Source of the DNA: Candidatus Poribacteria bacterium | GTDB lineage: Bacteria; Poribacteria; WGA-4E; WGA-3G | NCBI GenBank assembly: GCA_022827225.1 | Contig: JAJDTJ010000104.1 | Location: forward strand, 1-64,000 | Direction of reading: 5' to 3' | Length of the DNA: 64,000 bases | Shown: piece after piece, positions 1-7,357 of the stretch | Numbering within the stretch: the first letter of the stretch is position 1 | How the letters are laid out: the number at the start of each line of letters is the position of its first letter | Notes under the pieces: generated by a model | What the model was told of the DNA's origin: nothing | What the model saw: only the letters and a program-made list of their open reading frames with translations | Databases searched by the model: none | Translations under genes and position numbers: made by a program

Positions 1-59
1 CCGATTGAGATTAAAAGATCGTCACAAATCGTATAAAGTGCTACAATAGTCAAGTCCAT
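1..59 (-). CDS. Transposase, N-terminal fragment cut by window edge
   Basis: A reverse-strand reading frame starts with ATG at 59-57 and runs open off the left edge; 19 complete codons are visible, beginning MDLTIVALYTICDDLL. An AAGGAG ribosome site (complement of 66-71) sits six bases upstream of the ATG, which supports a real start. The N-terminus resembles a group of insertion-sequence transposases that begin with a short hydrophobic helix and a CDDLL motif; this is recognition from memory on few residues. Its divergent neighbour at 108 starts with a similar ATGGA(T/C)TT context. No terminal inverted repeat can be paired because the rest of the element is outside the window. It could instead be an unrelated small protein. 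Confidence 0.45.
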   Translation of the reverse strand, partial: MDLTIVALYTICDDLLISI

Positions 60-107
60 GGGGTTCTCCTTTTGTTTTTGCGTTAAAAACACTATAAAGG
101 ATATCCC

Positions 108-1232
108 ATGGATTTACAAGTGGCAACTTGGGTTATGATAAAGAGTGTTAAGGACGATCTGAAGGCTTTGTATGACATCAATCTGACTCAGACGAGTTCA
201 AAAGATGCTGTTATAAAGGTCAAGAAGTCTGTGGAATTGTCCGAAGAAATCAAGACGGCGTTGGCAGAGGTAGAGAAGCATCGCGAGAAGGTCGAAGACT
301 TGTGGCTTGATGCCTACGATGCCTGGCAAGTGTATCACAATGCTGTCGCGGCGTATAACTCTCACCCTCATGTGAGTCCCAGGCAACGTCTGGACGTTGA
401 AGGTTTGTATAAGTTCGTTGCAACTTCGTTGTATTCCTGTCATGGTCCGTGTGATTATCCTTTTGAGACAGACTCCTTAGCGCAGGTGTCGCATCAGGCG
501 TATTGTTCCGAGAAGCATGGCACATCTGGAACGACGAATATCATATATTGGACGTGTTTTGGTCGCACAACATGTGATCGCTTAAATAAACATTGGAAGG
601 AATGTCGTGCCACTAATTGCTCCGTGCTATTTCCGCCGCCGGAACATGAACATGAATATTATTACTATGATCACAAGATAAAATGTGAAAAATCGGTTTA
701 TAGTTTTTGGAATCCGAATGCAATATGTGGCACAGAGTATTACACGTGTCAACATTCGACCTGTCCAAAGAGCAATACGCACATACCAGATAGCACGAGC
801 AGTCCGGTTGTCTCGCCCACCCCAACACCAACGCCAACAGACAACACGCCGAATTGTCCGGACTGTACATCAGATTGTAGTTCACCGTGTAGTTGTACGA
901 ATTCAGGCACGTGTGGAGGGACTGTTGTAGACAACACGCCAGATTGTTCGTATTGTACGGACGGTTGTTCGGCGTGTCCGCCTCAGATGGTTGTCTGTGC
1001 GCATTCAAATTGCTCAGAAATGGTGAGTTCTCGGACCTCGCATCGGGCAGAGTGCGGGAGTCTGCAGCACTACTATTGGCCCGGGTGTCCGAACAATACG
1101 AACTGGTGGAGTCAAGACTCCACACATGCGTTAAAGTCGTGTCGGCGGAACGGCTGCACGAACACATGGCGCAGGTGCCTCACCAAAACACCGAACTGTC
1201 CGATTTCTGGCACGAAATGTTGGGCACAGTAG
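108..1232 (+). CDS. Cysteine-rich protein with helical N-terminus
   Basis: I do not recognise a named family. The 374-residue product has two parts. Residues 1-100 are charged and helical (coiled-coil like, rich in K, E and A) with no signal peptide. Residues 105-374 carry about 30 cysteines and many His, Tyr and Trp residues, often as C-x2-C, C-x3-C or C-x2-H pairs. A TPTPTPT linker near residue 235 and two copies of a DNTPxC-xx-C unit split the Cys-rich part. The last 60 residues are Trp- and Cys-rich and end in CWAQ. The Cys and His spacing suggests several small zinc ribbons or disulfide knots. AAGGA lies 8 bases before the ATG. The gene lies head to head with an IS transposase, so it may be a cargo or hitchhiker gene; that is inference. 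Confidence 0.75.
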   Translation: MDLQVATWVMIKSVKDDLKALYDINLTQTSSKDAVIKVKKSVELSEEIKTALAEVEKHREKVEDLWLDAYDAWQVYHNAVAAYNSHPHVSPRQRLDVEGLYKFVATSLYSCHGPCDYPFETDSLAQVSHQAYCSEKHGTSGTTNIIYWTCFGRTTCDRLNKHWKECRATNCSVLFPPPEHEHEYYYYDHKIKCEKSVYSFWNPNAICGTEYYTCQHSTCPKSNTHIPDSTSSPVVSPTPTPTPTDNTPNCPDCTSDCSSPCSCTNSGTCGGTVVDNTPDCSYCTDGCSACPPQMVVCAHSNCSEMVSSRTSHRAECGSLQHYYWPGCPNNTNWWSQDSTHALKSCRRNGCTNTWRRCLTKTPNCPISGTKCWAQ

Positions 1233-1273
1233 CCTGCTAAACAATGTCCGAAACACACTCACATTTTTCCATT

Positions 1274-1307
1274 GACGCGCTTGTAATCTTTTGATAGCAG
1301 GCGCGTC
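1274..1307 (+). terminator. Stem-loop terminator after the Cys-rich gene
   Basis: GACGCGCTTG pairs with CAGGCGCGTC (10 pairs, one T-G wobble) and is followed by TGTTTTA. It stands 41 bases after the stop codon at 1232, in the right orientation for a rho-independent terminator. The T tract is short. Confidence 0.55.
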
Positions 1308-1386
1308 TGTTTTATGACTCACGGTGTTGTTTTCGTTGTGTGTTTTGAGCCCTCTATAGGCAACTCTCGTGAGAGTCAAGGTCGTC

Positions 1387-1413
1387 CCCTATACCCTATA
1401 CCTATACCCTATA
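1387..1413. repeat. Short tandem CCCTATA repeat
   Basis: Four adjacent units, CCCTATA three times and CCTATA once, followed by the C-rich variant CCCCCTACCCTAC. It lies in the 308-base gap between the Cys-rich gene and the phosphoesterase. Such slippage-prone heptamers can vary in copy number between strains. Confidence 0.7.
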
Positions 1414-1449
1414 CCCCCTACCCTACACTATCAGGATTGAGTAAAAAGT

Positions 1450-1478
1450 TTGCAATTTGGCTAAATAGCTGCTACAAT
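1450..1478 (+). promoter_or_regulatory. Sigma-70-type promoter for the phosphoesterase
   Basis: TTGCAA, a 17-base spacer, then TACAAT. The predicted transcript start is about 55 bases before the GTG start at 1541. Confidence 0.5.
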
Positions 1479-1540
1479 TTTCTGAGTAGGTCAGTCGTAT
1501 TTTGAATTAAAGTATCAGACAGTGGGGCAACATATAAGGC

Positions 1541-2650
1541 GTGAAAAGACGAAAGGTTCTCATCCTCTGCATCGATGCCGGTAGCCACGACTACTTGGCA
1601 GCGAGCGACCTCCCAACCCTTCAAGAATTGGCGGAGTCCGGGTTTTATCGGCATGCCAATGCCGTTATCCCGTCTGTCACAAACGTCAATAATGTGAGTA
1701 TCGCCACCGGTACGTTTCCTGAGACGCACGGCATCACGACGAATTACCATGTAGACAGAGCAACGGGTAAAGGCGAATTTATTGAGGATGACCGTTTTCT
1801 TCTCGCACCTACGCTTTTTCAAACGGCAAAAGCGTCTAAGTTTGCAGACAAAACCGCACTGTTCGTGACAAAGAAAAAACTGTTGCGGATGTTGGCATCG
1901 GGGACTGACATCGCAGTCGCAGCCGAGGATCCACCCGATGAATATATTCAGATGGCGGGCCCGGTTGAACCGATTTATTCGGCAGAGATTAATTGGTGGT
2001 TGCTCCGTGCGGTACGAGAGACGTTGCGGCTGGAAGACCCCGAACTCGTCTACTGCTCGACAACGGATTGGGTTCAGCATAAATACGCACCGGATGCCGA
2101 ACACTCCCAACAGCATCTCGTTATGCTTGATGCAATCATCGGTGATATTGTCAATGAGGATCCGGAACGCGAAATCTACATCACGGCGGACCACGGAATG
2201 TTAGCGAAGACCGTTGCCCTTGATCCGGGACGTGTACTTACAGAACGCGGTATCCCTGCCAGTTCGATCCCGATTATTAAGGACCGGTACGTCGCACACC
2301 ACGGTAACTTGGGCGGTGCCGCTTATGTCTTTCTCAAGAACCGTGACGAGATACCAGAAGCAATTCGGCAATTGTTAGACACGTCCGGCGTTGAAGAGGC
2401 ATATAACACGGAAGAGGCGGCGCAGATATTTCGGCTACATCCTGAACGGATCGGGGACATCTTCGTATTGGCAGATGAAACGACTGTCTTCGGAGAATTG
2501 GAAACCGCAGTGGAACCGACAAATGTGCGTTCGCACGGCTCGCGACACGAAAGTTACGTGCCGATTATTGGGTATAACAGTCCGTGGGCGGCGACAGATT
2601 TTGAATATAATCTTGATGTCGGCAGACTATTTTTGGAGAGTTTGCGTTAA
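1541..2650 (+). CDS. Alkaline phosphatase superfamily phosphoesterase, phosphonoacetate hydrolase-like
   Basis: A 369-residue type I phosphodiesterase/nucleotide pyrophosphatase-fold enzyme that would cleave a phosphoester or C-P bond using two metal ions. Visible motifs: a metal-binding Asp in LCIDAG (residue 11); the nucleophile region PSVTNVNNVSIATG (Thr near 47), very like the PhnA-type phosphonoacetate hydrolases, followed by PETHGI; DWVQHKYAPD; TADHGM; and a late HGSRHESY with the last metal His. The length fits the family. Translation starts at GTG 1541, where the MKRRKVLIL strand begins; AAGG is very close upstream. No other phosphonate genes (phnW, phnY, phn cluster) are nearby, so the substrate could be another phosphonate or phosphoester. 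Confidence 0.82.
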   Translation: MKRRKVLILCIDAGSHDYLAASDLPTLQELAESGFYRHANAVIPSVTNVNNVSIATGTFPETHGITTNYHVDRATGKGEFIEDDRFLLAPTLFQTAKASKFADKTALFVTKKKLLRMLASGTDIAVAAEDPPDEYIQMAGPVEPIYSAEINWWLLRAVRETLRLEDPELVYCSTTDWVQHKYAPDAEHSQQHLVMLDAIIGDIVNEDPEREIYITADHGMLAKTVALDPGRVLTERGIPASSIPIIKDRYVAHHGNLGGAAYVFLKNRDEIPEAIRQLLDTSGVEEAYNTEEAAQIFRLHPERIGDIFVLADETTVFGELETAVEPTNVRSHGSRHESYVPIIGYNSPWAATDFEYNLDVGRLFLESLR

Positions 2651-2701
2651 GTAGTGGAATTCATTCACAGAGTCTCCAGGTTCTTATACCGACCTTCGCG
2701 T

Positions 2702-2804
2702 TATAGTAAATCCCAAAAATAAATACACACTTTCAACCCTCGGTAGGTGCGGTTTCCTAACCGCACCGATGCTAAGTGTATAAGTAATTACAGGATCTAC
2801 TATA
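2702..2804. repeat. Nested palindromic element (MITE/REP-like)
   Basis: The ends TATAGTAAATCC (2702-2713) and GGATCTACTATA (2793-2804) are inverted repeats with one mismatch. In the centre GGTGCGGTT-TCCT-AACCGCACC (2746-2767) forms a perfect 9-bp hairpin. It encodes nothing and lies just upstream of the SDR gene's ribosome site, so it supplies that gene's leader. The nested design suggests a small non-autonomous mobile or REP-like repeat. Confidence 0.65.
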
Positions 2805-2828
2805 AATTATTTTAGGAGAGAGATAACA

Positions 2829-3788
2829 ATGAGTAGAAGTAATGTATTATGGGTCGATCAAGAAACGCTTTCAAAAGACGTAAGCGGAAAAAATTATATC
2901 GTAACCGGAGCCAATTCCGGTGTTGGTCTCGAAACTACAAGACAATTGATCAAGCAAGGTGGTCATGTAATAATGGCATGTAGAAGGCCCGATGCAGCAG
3001 AGGAAGTGGCTAAAAGTTTTACCGGATTAAAAGGCAGTTATGAAGTCATGAGATTAGACCTTGCTGACCTACAGTCGGTGAGAGATTTTGCTGATGAATT
3101 CTTAAAGAGAGATGATAAGCTGGATGCTTTAGTGTGCAACGCAGGACTCGTGACCATGGGTAGTGAAGTCAAACGTACGAAAGACGGGTTTGAGATGGCC
3201 ATAGGTGTTAGCTATTTCGGGCATTTCCTTCTTACTGAATTGTTGCTTGATGTATTAAAGCAAAGTGCACCATCAAGAATGGTTATTGTCTCGTCCGTTG
3301 TTCATGCCGGAAGTAGACGAAACCGGCCGGATGTGCATTTGGAAGATTTGAATTTTAACACAAGGAAATTCAATAACTTCGCTGCTTATAGTGAGGCTAA
3401 AGTCGCTGTTATATTATATGCAATGGAACTTGCGAAAAGACTCGAAGGCACAGGCGTTACAACAGCTTCCGTTCACCCAGGTTGGGCACGATCAAACTTC
3501 GGAGGCAATGGCTTGCTTATGAGAATCATGAGGGTGGTGATGGCACCGCTGAATCCTTTTATCACCGACAGTAGTGAAGAAGCAGCCCAACCATCACTTC
3601 ACTGTTTGCTCTCCGATGATGCGGCAAAGCATTCAGGCGCGTATTTTAGCCAAAGTAGTGTGCTCTATAGAGACAAAGAATGTAGAGATGGCGGTTGGCC
3701 CATGACATCTCCAAATCCGAATGCCAGAAATATGGATACTGCAAAGAAATTAGTCGATCTAAGCTACAAATTGGTTGGATTAACGTAA
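2829..3788 (+). CDS. Short-chain dehydrogenase/reductase (SDR), retinol dehydrogenase-like
   Basis: A 319-residue NAD(P)-dependent oxidoreductase with a Rossmann fold. Seen: TGANSGVG cofactor loop near residues 26-33, CRRPD after beta-2 (an Arg suited to NADPH), DLADL near 75, CNAGL near 104, a catalytic Ser region IVSSV near 156, and Y-S-E-A-K as the catalytic YxxxK near 190. The PGWARSNF segment after the active site is typical of the retinol dehydrogenase/protochlorophyllide reductase branch. AGGAGAG precedes the ATG. The gene looks more A+T-rich than the phosphoesterase before it, and a palindromic element lies on each side of it, which would fit acquisition by transfer. The substrate cannot be told. 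Confidence 0.88.
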   Translation: MSRSNVLWVDQETLSKDVSGKNYIVTGANSGVGLETTRQLIKQGGHVIMACRRPDAAEEVAKSFTGLKGSYEVMRLDLADLQSVRDFADEFLKRDDKLDALVCNAGLVTMGSEVKRTKDGFEMAIGVSYFGHFLLTELLLDVLKQSAPSRMVIVSSVVHAGSRRNRPDVHLEDLNFNTRKFNNFAAYSEAKVAVILYAMELAKRLEGTGVTTASVHPGWARSNFGGNGLLMRIMRVVMAPLNPFITDSSEEAAQPSLHCLLSDDAAKHSGAYFSQSSVLYRDKECRDGGWPMTSPNPNARNMDTAKKLVDLSYKLVGLT

Positions 3789-3891
3789 GTGCGATAAATA
3801 AAGTTGTAGAAAACGCTCCGTGTCTGTTTTTCATAAAGCGCGAACCAATAGGTTGTGCTACAAATACAGAGCTCACGTTTAAATAAAATAG

Positions 3892-4010
3892 GACTTACGC
3901 AGATTGCTCTTTTGTACCATAGGAGACCGTTAGCCTGTGCCCTGAGAACGCCTCTGTTTTTGAGGGTTTATCCGCTAACAGAGCGTTATATTGTCAAAAT
4001 TGCGTAAGTC
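3892..4010. mobile_element. Putative MITE with GACTTACGCA terminal repeats
   Basis: A 119-bp element bounded by perfect 10-bp inverted repeats GACTTACGCA (3892-3901) and TGCGTAAGTC (4001-4010). It has no reading frame. The interior holds GTTAGCCTGT-CCCTGAGAACG, which recurs in modified form at 18615-18652. No clear target duplication is seen (left flank AATAG, right flank TTGTA). The right end lies 17 bases before the ATG of the DUF1080 gene, so the element supplies its upstream region. GGACTTACGCA-type termini remind me of small elements in cyanobacteria and sponge symbionts; that is memory, not a search. Confidence 0.65.
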
Positions 4011-4027
4011 TTGTAAAAGGAGAAATT

Positions 4028-4636
4028 ATGTTATCAGAAAAAGAGAAAGCTGAAGGATGGGTATCCCTCTTTGATGGTGAAACGCTCAACGGTTGGGGCG
4101 CTACAGGAAAAGCCGAAGGATGGGTCATTGACGATGGCAGTATCCTCTGCACTGTTCGAGGTGGTAACTATCTCTATACTGAAGAACAGTACGATAACTT
4201 CGTCTTATCCCTCGATTACAAGACCGAACCGAGGGTCAACAGCGGGATATTCATCCGTTGGGCCGACCTGAATAATCCTGTTCAGACCGGACTTGAAATT
4301 CAGATTTTAGACACACACGGCAAAGCACCGACGACGAATCACGACTGCGGCGCGCTTTACGATGCTCTGGGACCGACCCGGAATACTTGTAAACCTGCGG
4401 GTGAGTGGAATACGATGGTGATTACATGCGACGGTAGCATCGTTGCCGTGACGCTCAACGACGAAGAGATCGTCCGCGCCGATCTCGATGAGTGGGACAC
4501 ACCGCACAAAAATCCTGATGGCAGCAGAAATAAGTTCGGCATCGCCCTCAAGGATTTTCCGAGAAATGGACATATCGGCATCCAAGACCACGGTGGGAAG
4601 ATCTGGTGCAAGAACATTAAGGTCAAGCCACTATAG
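4028..4636 (+). CDS. DUF1080 / 3-keto-disaccharide hydrolase domain protein
   Basis: A 202-residue single-domain protein with a concanavalin/LamG-like jelly-roll. Family hallmarks seen: GWVSLFDGETLNGWG near residues 10-24, GGNYLYTEEQYDNFVLSLDYK in the first half, NSGIFIRW, LEIQILD, and the closing HGGKIWCKNIKVKPL. DUF1080 proteins are known to bind or hydrolyse 3-keto-glycosides and abound in Planctomycetes, Verrucomicrobia and Poribacteria. There is no signal peptide, so this copy looks cytoplasmic, unlike many secreted relatives. AAAGGAG gives a strong ribosome site. The partner 3-dehydrogenases (Gfo/Idh/MocA type) are not adjacent; the nearest are at 43.4-45.0 kb. Confidence 0.88.
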   Translation: MLSEKEKAEGWVSLFDGETLNGWGATGKAEGWVIDDGSILCTVRGGNYLYTEEQYDNFVLSLDYKTEPRVNSGIFIRWADLNNPVQTGLEIQILDTHGKAPTTNHDCGALYDALGPTRNTCKPAGEWNTMVITCDGSIVAVTLNDEEIVRADLDEWDTPHKNPDGSRNKFGIALKDFPRNGHIGIQDHGGKIWCKNIKVKPL

Positions 4637-4728
4637 GACTATCTATAAACTATTGCGTCCATGCGTGGTTCCCAGATGCCTCAATTGGGCGCAACCAAAA
4701 GAAAGGAAATTGATGACACAAACGGACA

Positions 4729-5124
4729 TCACTCATCTTTTGGGTTGCCTTCCAGACTTACTGTGTGTTTAGGAGGATTAGCACTGAAAAGTGCGGTTTT
4801 GATGCTAACGTTTGCATCTGCCTTACGTTGAGTCGGCAACTGACACTCAAAGGTATTTAATATAGTGTTGAGTATGTCTAACTGTGGGACATCCTCGTTA
4901 AAGAGGGTATCCGAGAGAATTTCAGCATCAATACCCGTTCTTTTAGAAAGTTCAGAAACGCCACCCTGTGATTCTATAAAAGTTCGGAGTCCTTTCAAAA
5001 AGAAAGGGAGATCACCATCAGCAAGGTATTCCTCCAATGTTAATTGGAGATAGTCAATTGCTGCTTCCTGATCATTCGCAAGCCTCTGCTTTTGGTACTC
5101 ACGCCAATTTCCGATTTCTCTCAT
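4729..5124 (-). CDS. HigA-type addiction-module antitoxin, intact copy
   Basis: A 131-residue protein with the layout of the putative addiction module antidote family: a helical N-terminus (WREYQKQRL, DYLQLTLEEYLADGD), a conserved LKGLRTFIESQGGVSELSKRTG segment, and a helix-turn-helix in residues 60-100 (Q-G-G-V-S-E-L, then a recognition helix and NTILNTFECQL). It would bind its operator and, normally, a HigB/Gp49-like toxin. GGAGG lies ahead of the ATG, which overlaps the stop of the upstream truncated antitoxin by ATGA, so the two are translationally coupled. The C-terminal tail of about 30 residues is not typical. Because the toxin upstream is truncated, this antitoxin may now act as an orphan regulator. 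Confidence 0.72.
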   Translation of the reverse strand: MREIGNWREYQKQRLANDQEAAIDYLQLTLEEYLADGDLPFFLKGLRTFIESQGGVSELSKRTGIDAEILSDTLFNEDVPQLDILNTILNTFECQLPTQRKADANVSIKTALFSANPPKHTVSLEGNPKDE

Positions 5125-5318
5125 GGGTGTGCCTCCTTCCCGCCTTGCGCCTCTACCACATCACGCAGTGCCATCCAGAGCGATGCTGTGTTGCCATCCT
5201 CCTTATAGTCAGTTAACGCTGCCTCCAGATAATACATCGCAAACTCTGTGTCTGTGAGGTCTTTTAAGAGGTCATCCCTGAAACTGGTAGTCTGTTCAAG
5301 TATAGTTTCTGTGTTCAT
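5121..5318 (-). CDS. Truncated antitoxin paralog
   Basis: 65 residues that match only the N-terminal half of the same antidote family (DTEFAMYYLEAALTDYKEDGN, then a WMALRDVVEAQGG segment) and then stop after KEAHP before the helix-turn-helix. It is therefore a paralog of the downstream antitoxin that has lost the DNA-binding domain. It starts 12 bases after the toxin remnant and overlaps the next gene by ATGA. It could still be made as a short peptide, or be a relic of recombination between two tandem antitoxin genes. Confidence 0.55.
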   Translation of the reverse strand: MNTETILEQTTSFRDDLLKDLTDTEFAMYYLEAALTDYKEDGNTASLWMALRDVVEAQGGKEAHP

Positions 5319-5330
5319 GGTCTCTGTCCC

Positions 5331-5486
5331 TTACTTTTTACCGAAGTTTCCCTCTTGTAGACGTGCAATTCGTCTCTGAATGTTTGCGCGTGTTCTTTTA
5401 TTTCCGAGTTGTGTCAACCACTGACGGAACGGGTTACGTCCTTCTGGTGTGATATAGTTTCTGACCTCTCGGGCAATGATTTGCAT
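5331..5486 (-). pseudogene. HigB/Gp49-like toxin, C-terminally truncated
   Basis: Reading from ATG 5486 (MQIIAREVRNYITPEGRNPF), the product matches the start of phage-derived Gp49-like/HigB RelE-fold toxins: REVRxYxTPxGRNPFRxWL, then ARANIQxRIARLxxGNFG. It stops at GNFGKK after about 51 residues. Family members continue for roughly 50 more residues carrying the catalytic strand and the ILLxGGDK region, absent here. An in-frame extension to 5582 exists but the extra residues look non-family. The order toxin, antitoxin, antitoxin on one strand fits a higBA operon with a disabled toxin. Confidence 0.6.
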
Positions 5487-5827
5487 ATTTTTAAGTATAA
5501 CACATTTGCACGGTATTTTCAAATGGGTGTGTAAAGTTTTTGGCTCGCGATTTTTTAGCATATCGTCTTTTGTAGCGTCCACTGTTACCTTGCACCCTAA
5601 CGAGCCTAACCACCTACAAAAACTTTCAATTATTTATCAAACTCACCGTAAATAAAAAATAAATTTGCACCTCTACATTATATATGTTATTATATACATA
5701 CTAATTAAATTATATTAATCAAGCAAAAAAATAAAAATAACCCTTCACCCACACAAAGGCGTACAAAACGTAGACTCGGTTAAAACGAAAACCCTTTTGC
5801 CTAACGACTCAGAGTCACCCCAAACGC

Positions 5828-5848
5828 AAATCGGAAATCGCAAATCGA
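5828..5848. repeat. Heptamer direct repeats AAATCGN x3
   Basis: Three consecutive 7-mers AAATCGG, AAATCGC, AAATCGA, followed by AAATGTT that leads into the AATGTTACAC half-site. Iteron-like, but very short. Confidence 0.55.
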
Positions 5849-5950
5849 AAATGTTACACTTTTCGCCTTTTTTTCAAATACGAACCTATAACACAATTGC
5901 CTCTGAACCCTTACAACGACTAAGTTTATCGCAATGGCACATCCATACCC

Positions 5951-5972
5951 AATGTTACACAGGTGTAACATT
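5951..5972. promoter_or_regulatory. Palindromic operator candidate AATGTTACAC-N2-GTGTAACATT
   Basis: A perfect 10-bp inverted repeat with a 2-base spacer; the same half-site occurs once more at 5850-5859, 101 bases upstream. No T tract follows, so it is not a terminator. The symmetry and size fit a dimeric repressor site controlling the genes at 6112 and 6469. Confidence 0.55.
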
Positions 5973-6111
5973 TTAAAGACAGGCGCACTGTCTCTTAAAG
6001 TCCCTGATAAGCGGACACTTGCGATCGCAACCCGAACCTGAACTGCCCTAACTCATCGCAGAAAAAAATATAACGCAGATTTTTGCGTACAAAAAAAATT
6101 AAAGTGTCTTT

Positions 6112-6459
6112 ATGACAAAAATCACAGCAGCCGAACGCGTCTTTCTAGCGCGCGCCGAAGCCGTTACCAAGAAGAAACGCACACGCGCCGCACACTACGA
6201 ACAGCAGCTGCTCGTCTTGATGGCAGAACTCCAGCCTGGAAACATGTCAAAGGTTTCCAAGCAGATTCTGAAAATCCTGACGCAACTCGAAAAAACGGAA
6301 GCCGAACAGGAGGCACACGCACAGAAAGTCAACGAATTACGGGCAAAGCAACAGACCGAACAAGCCTTAATCCGTCTCTGCGCCGAGGCGAACAAACTCG
6401 CCGGCACGGACGGAGCAAACTTCTTCACCAAAGCAGGTAAGATTTTTGACAATCAATAG
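6112..6459 (+). CDS. Small coiled-coil protein of unknown function
   Basis: 115 residues, basic at the N-terminus (EAVTKKKRTRAAHYEQQLL) and predicted almost wholly helical, with a heptad-like stretch QILKILTQLEKTEAEQEAHAQ near 60-80 and A/E/Q-rich helices after it. No membrane segment, signal peptide or recognised domain. The next gene starts 9 bases later, so they form one transcription unit. Ribosome-site match is weak (AAAGTG region); the ATG is chosen because no alternative lies in the conserved-looking stretch. In size and context it resembles small DNA-packaging or scaffold-like accessory proteins, but I cannot assign a role. Confidence 0.6.
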   Translation: MTKITAAERVFLARAEAVTKKKRTRAAHYEQQLLVLMAELQPGNMSKVSKQILKILTQLEKTEAEQEAHAQKVNELRAKQQTEQALIRLCAEANKLAGTDGANFFTKAGKIFDNQ

Positions 6460-6468
6460 GAGACCCAG

Positions 6469-7305
6469 ATGAACGAAACGATGACAGAACAGCAAACCAA
6501 ACAACAAGCGTTTGACGAAACCACGCAGGCGTATGTCTCTAAAGATGCCATGGAGAACAGCTATAGAGAAGAAAACGCCCTAAGATTAGACGTATCAAAC
6601 ACTGCCGACATTTTGCCCGATCAACGATGGGAATGGGCAACGCCGAACTGGAACGATACACTCACAGACGCGGAGATATTTAGAGCCTGCGGTGAAGTGT
6701 CAGACACACTCAAAAGCATGTTAGACACACTGCAACCCCATGACGTGATCCACGACATCAGCGACTTCTTAAATGCCTCCTTTTCTGAACGCATCAAGAC
6801 GCATATCGTGATGTTAGTCGCCGGCACCGAGACCGTAGAAGGCGCATGCCGACACTGCTTTGGTCTTTACGATACCGATAGCCAAGAACTCGGTCAGGAG
6901 ATGACGATATGGCGGACACTCACACACGTCTTAGATACCGTCTCCGTCTTTAACGCATTCCTTGAACGGGCATGGCACCTGAACCCGACAAGCCAGTATT
7001 TCCCTAAACGATACCAAGAGATCGCCGATGCCGTTCGCGAGGCACATTTGGATAACCACCTCCGCCAACGCACCGCGTATGCCGACCCTTACAACCAACT
7101 CGAATTATTGAACGAGACGCTGAAAAAACTCGCCTATCAATTCAAGCACTGCAACGACCCAGCCCAATCATGCAAACTTGCCAACGCAAAAGTCCGTGTG
7201 GTAGGGGCAATGCACATCATCAACGAGAAATTAGAACAGAAACATCACGCAGCGATTCAGGACGCAGTACACATCGCCCTGAACGCCCCAATGGAAATCG
7301 AGTGA
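6469..7305 (+). CDS. Hypothetical helical protein, second gene of the 6.1 kb unit
   Basis: 278 residues, not recognised. The first 30 residues are Gln/Thr-rich and probably disordered. The remainder is acidic and helical with scattered Trp (QRWEWATPNW near 45) and a CRHCFGLYDTD segment near 125. Later parts (PYNQLELLNETLKKLAYQFKH) look like a helical bundle. No transmembrane segment. AGGAGA precedes the ATG by 8 bases and the upstream coiled-coil gene ends 9 bases before. Codon choice (many C-ending codons, cgc and acg) differs in flavour from neighbours, and both genes follow a gene-free AT-rich leader, so this unit may be a transferred cassette. Confidence 0.6.
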   Translation: MNETMTEQQTKQQAFDETTQAYVSKDAMENSYREENALRLDVSNTADILPDQRWEWATPNWNDTLTDAEIFRACGEVSDTLKSMLDTLQPHDVIHDISDFLNASFSERIKTHIVMLVAGTETVEGACRHCFGLYDTDSQELGQEMTIWRTLTHVLDTVSVFNAFLERAWHLNPTSQYFPKRYQEIADAVREAHLDNHLRQRTAYADPYNQLELLNETLKKLAYQFKHCNDPAQSCKLANAKVRVVGAMHIINEKLEQKHHAAIQDAVHIALNAPMEIE

Positions 7306-7357
7306 AACCTAATAGTTTCTTAAAATTGAATGCCCCTCGGTTTTACCTAAAATTTTA

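Larger units (their letters stand above)
5583..6111. other. AT-rich gene-free leader region
   Basis: 529 bases with no convincing gene. It holds an A+T tract around 5640-5740 (TATATATG and TATATACATA motifs), a heptamer direct repeat (5828-5848), a half-site AATGTTACAC at 5850-5859 and a full inverted repeat of the same half-site at 5951-5972. Base composition differs visibly from the genes on both sides. It looks like a control region for the two-gene unit that starts at 6112. Confidence 0.6.

Noticed and set aside
4713-4772. Short ATG frame (MTQTDITHLLGCLPDLLCV) with an AAAGGAAA-like ribosome site
   Set aside because: Only 19 codons and overlapping the end of the antitoxin gene; no support beyond the ribosome-like site.
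5635-5745. AT-rich tract as a replication origin
   Set aside because: No DnaA boxes or replication gene seen; the heptamers are too few and too short.
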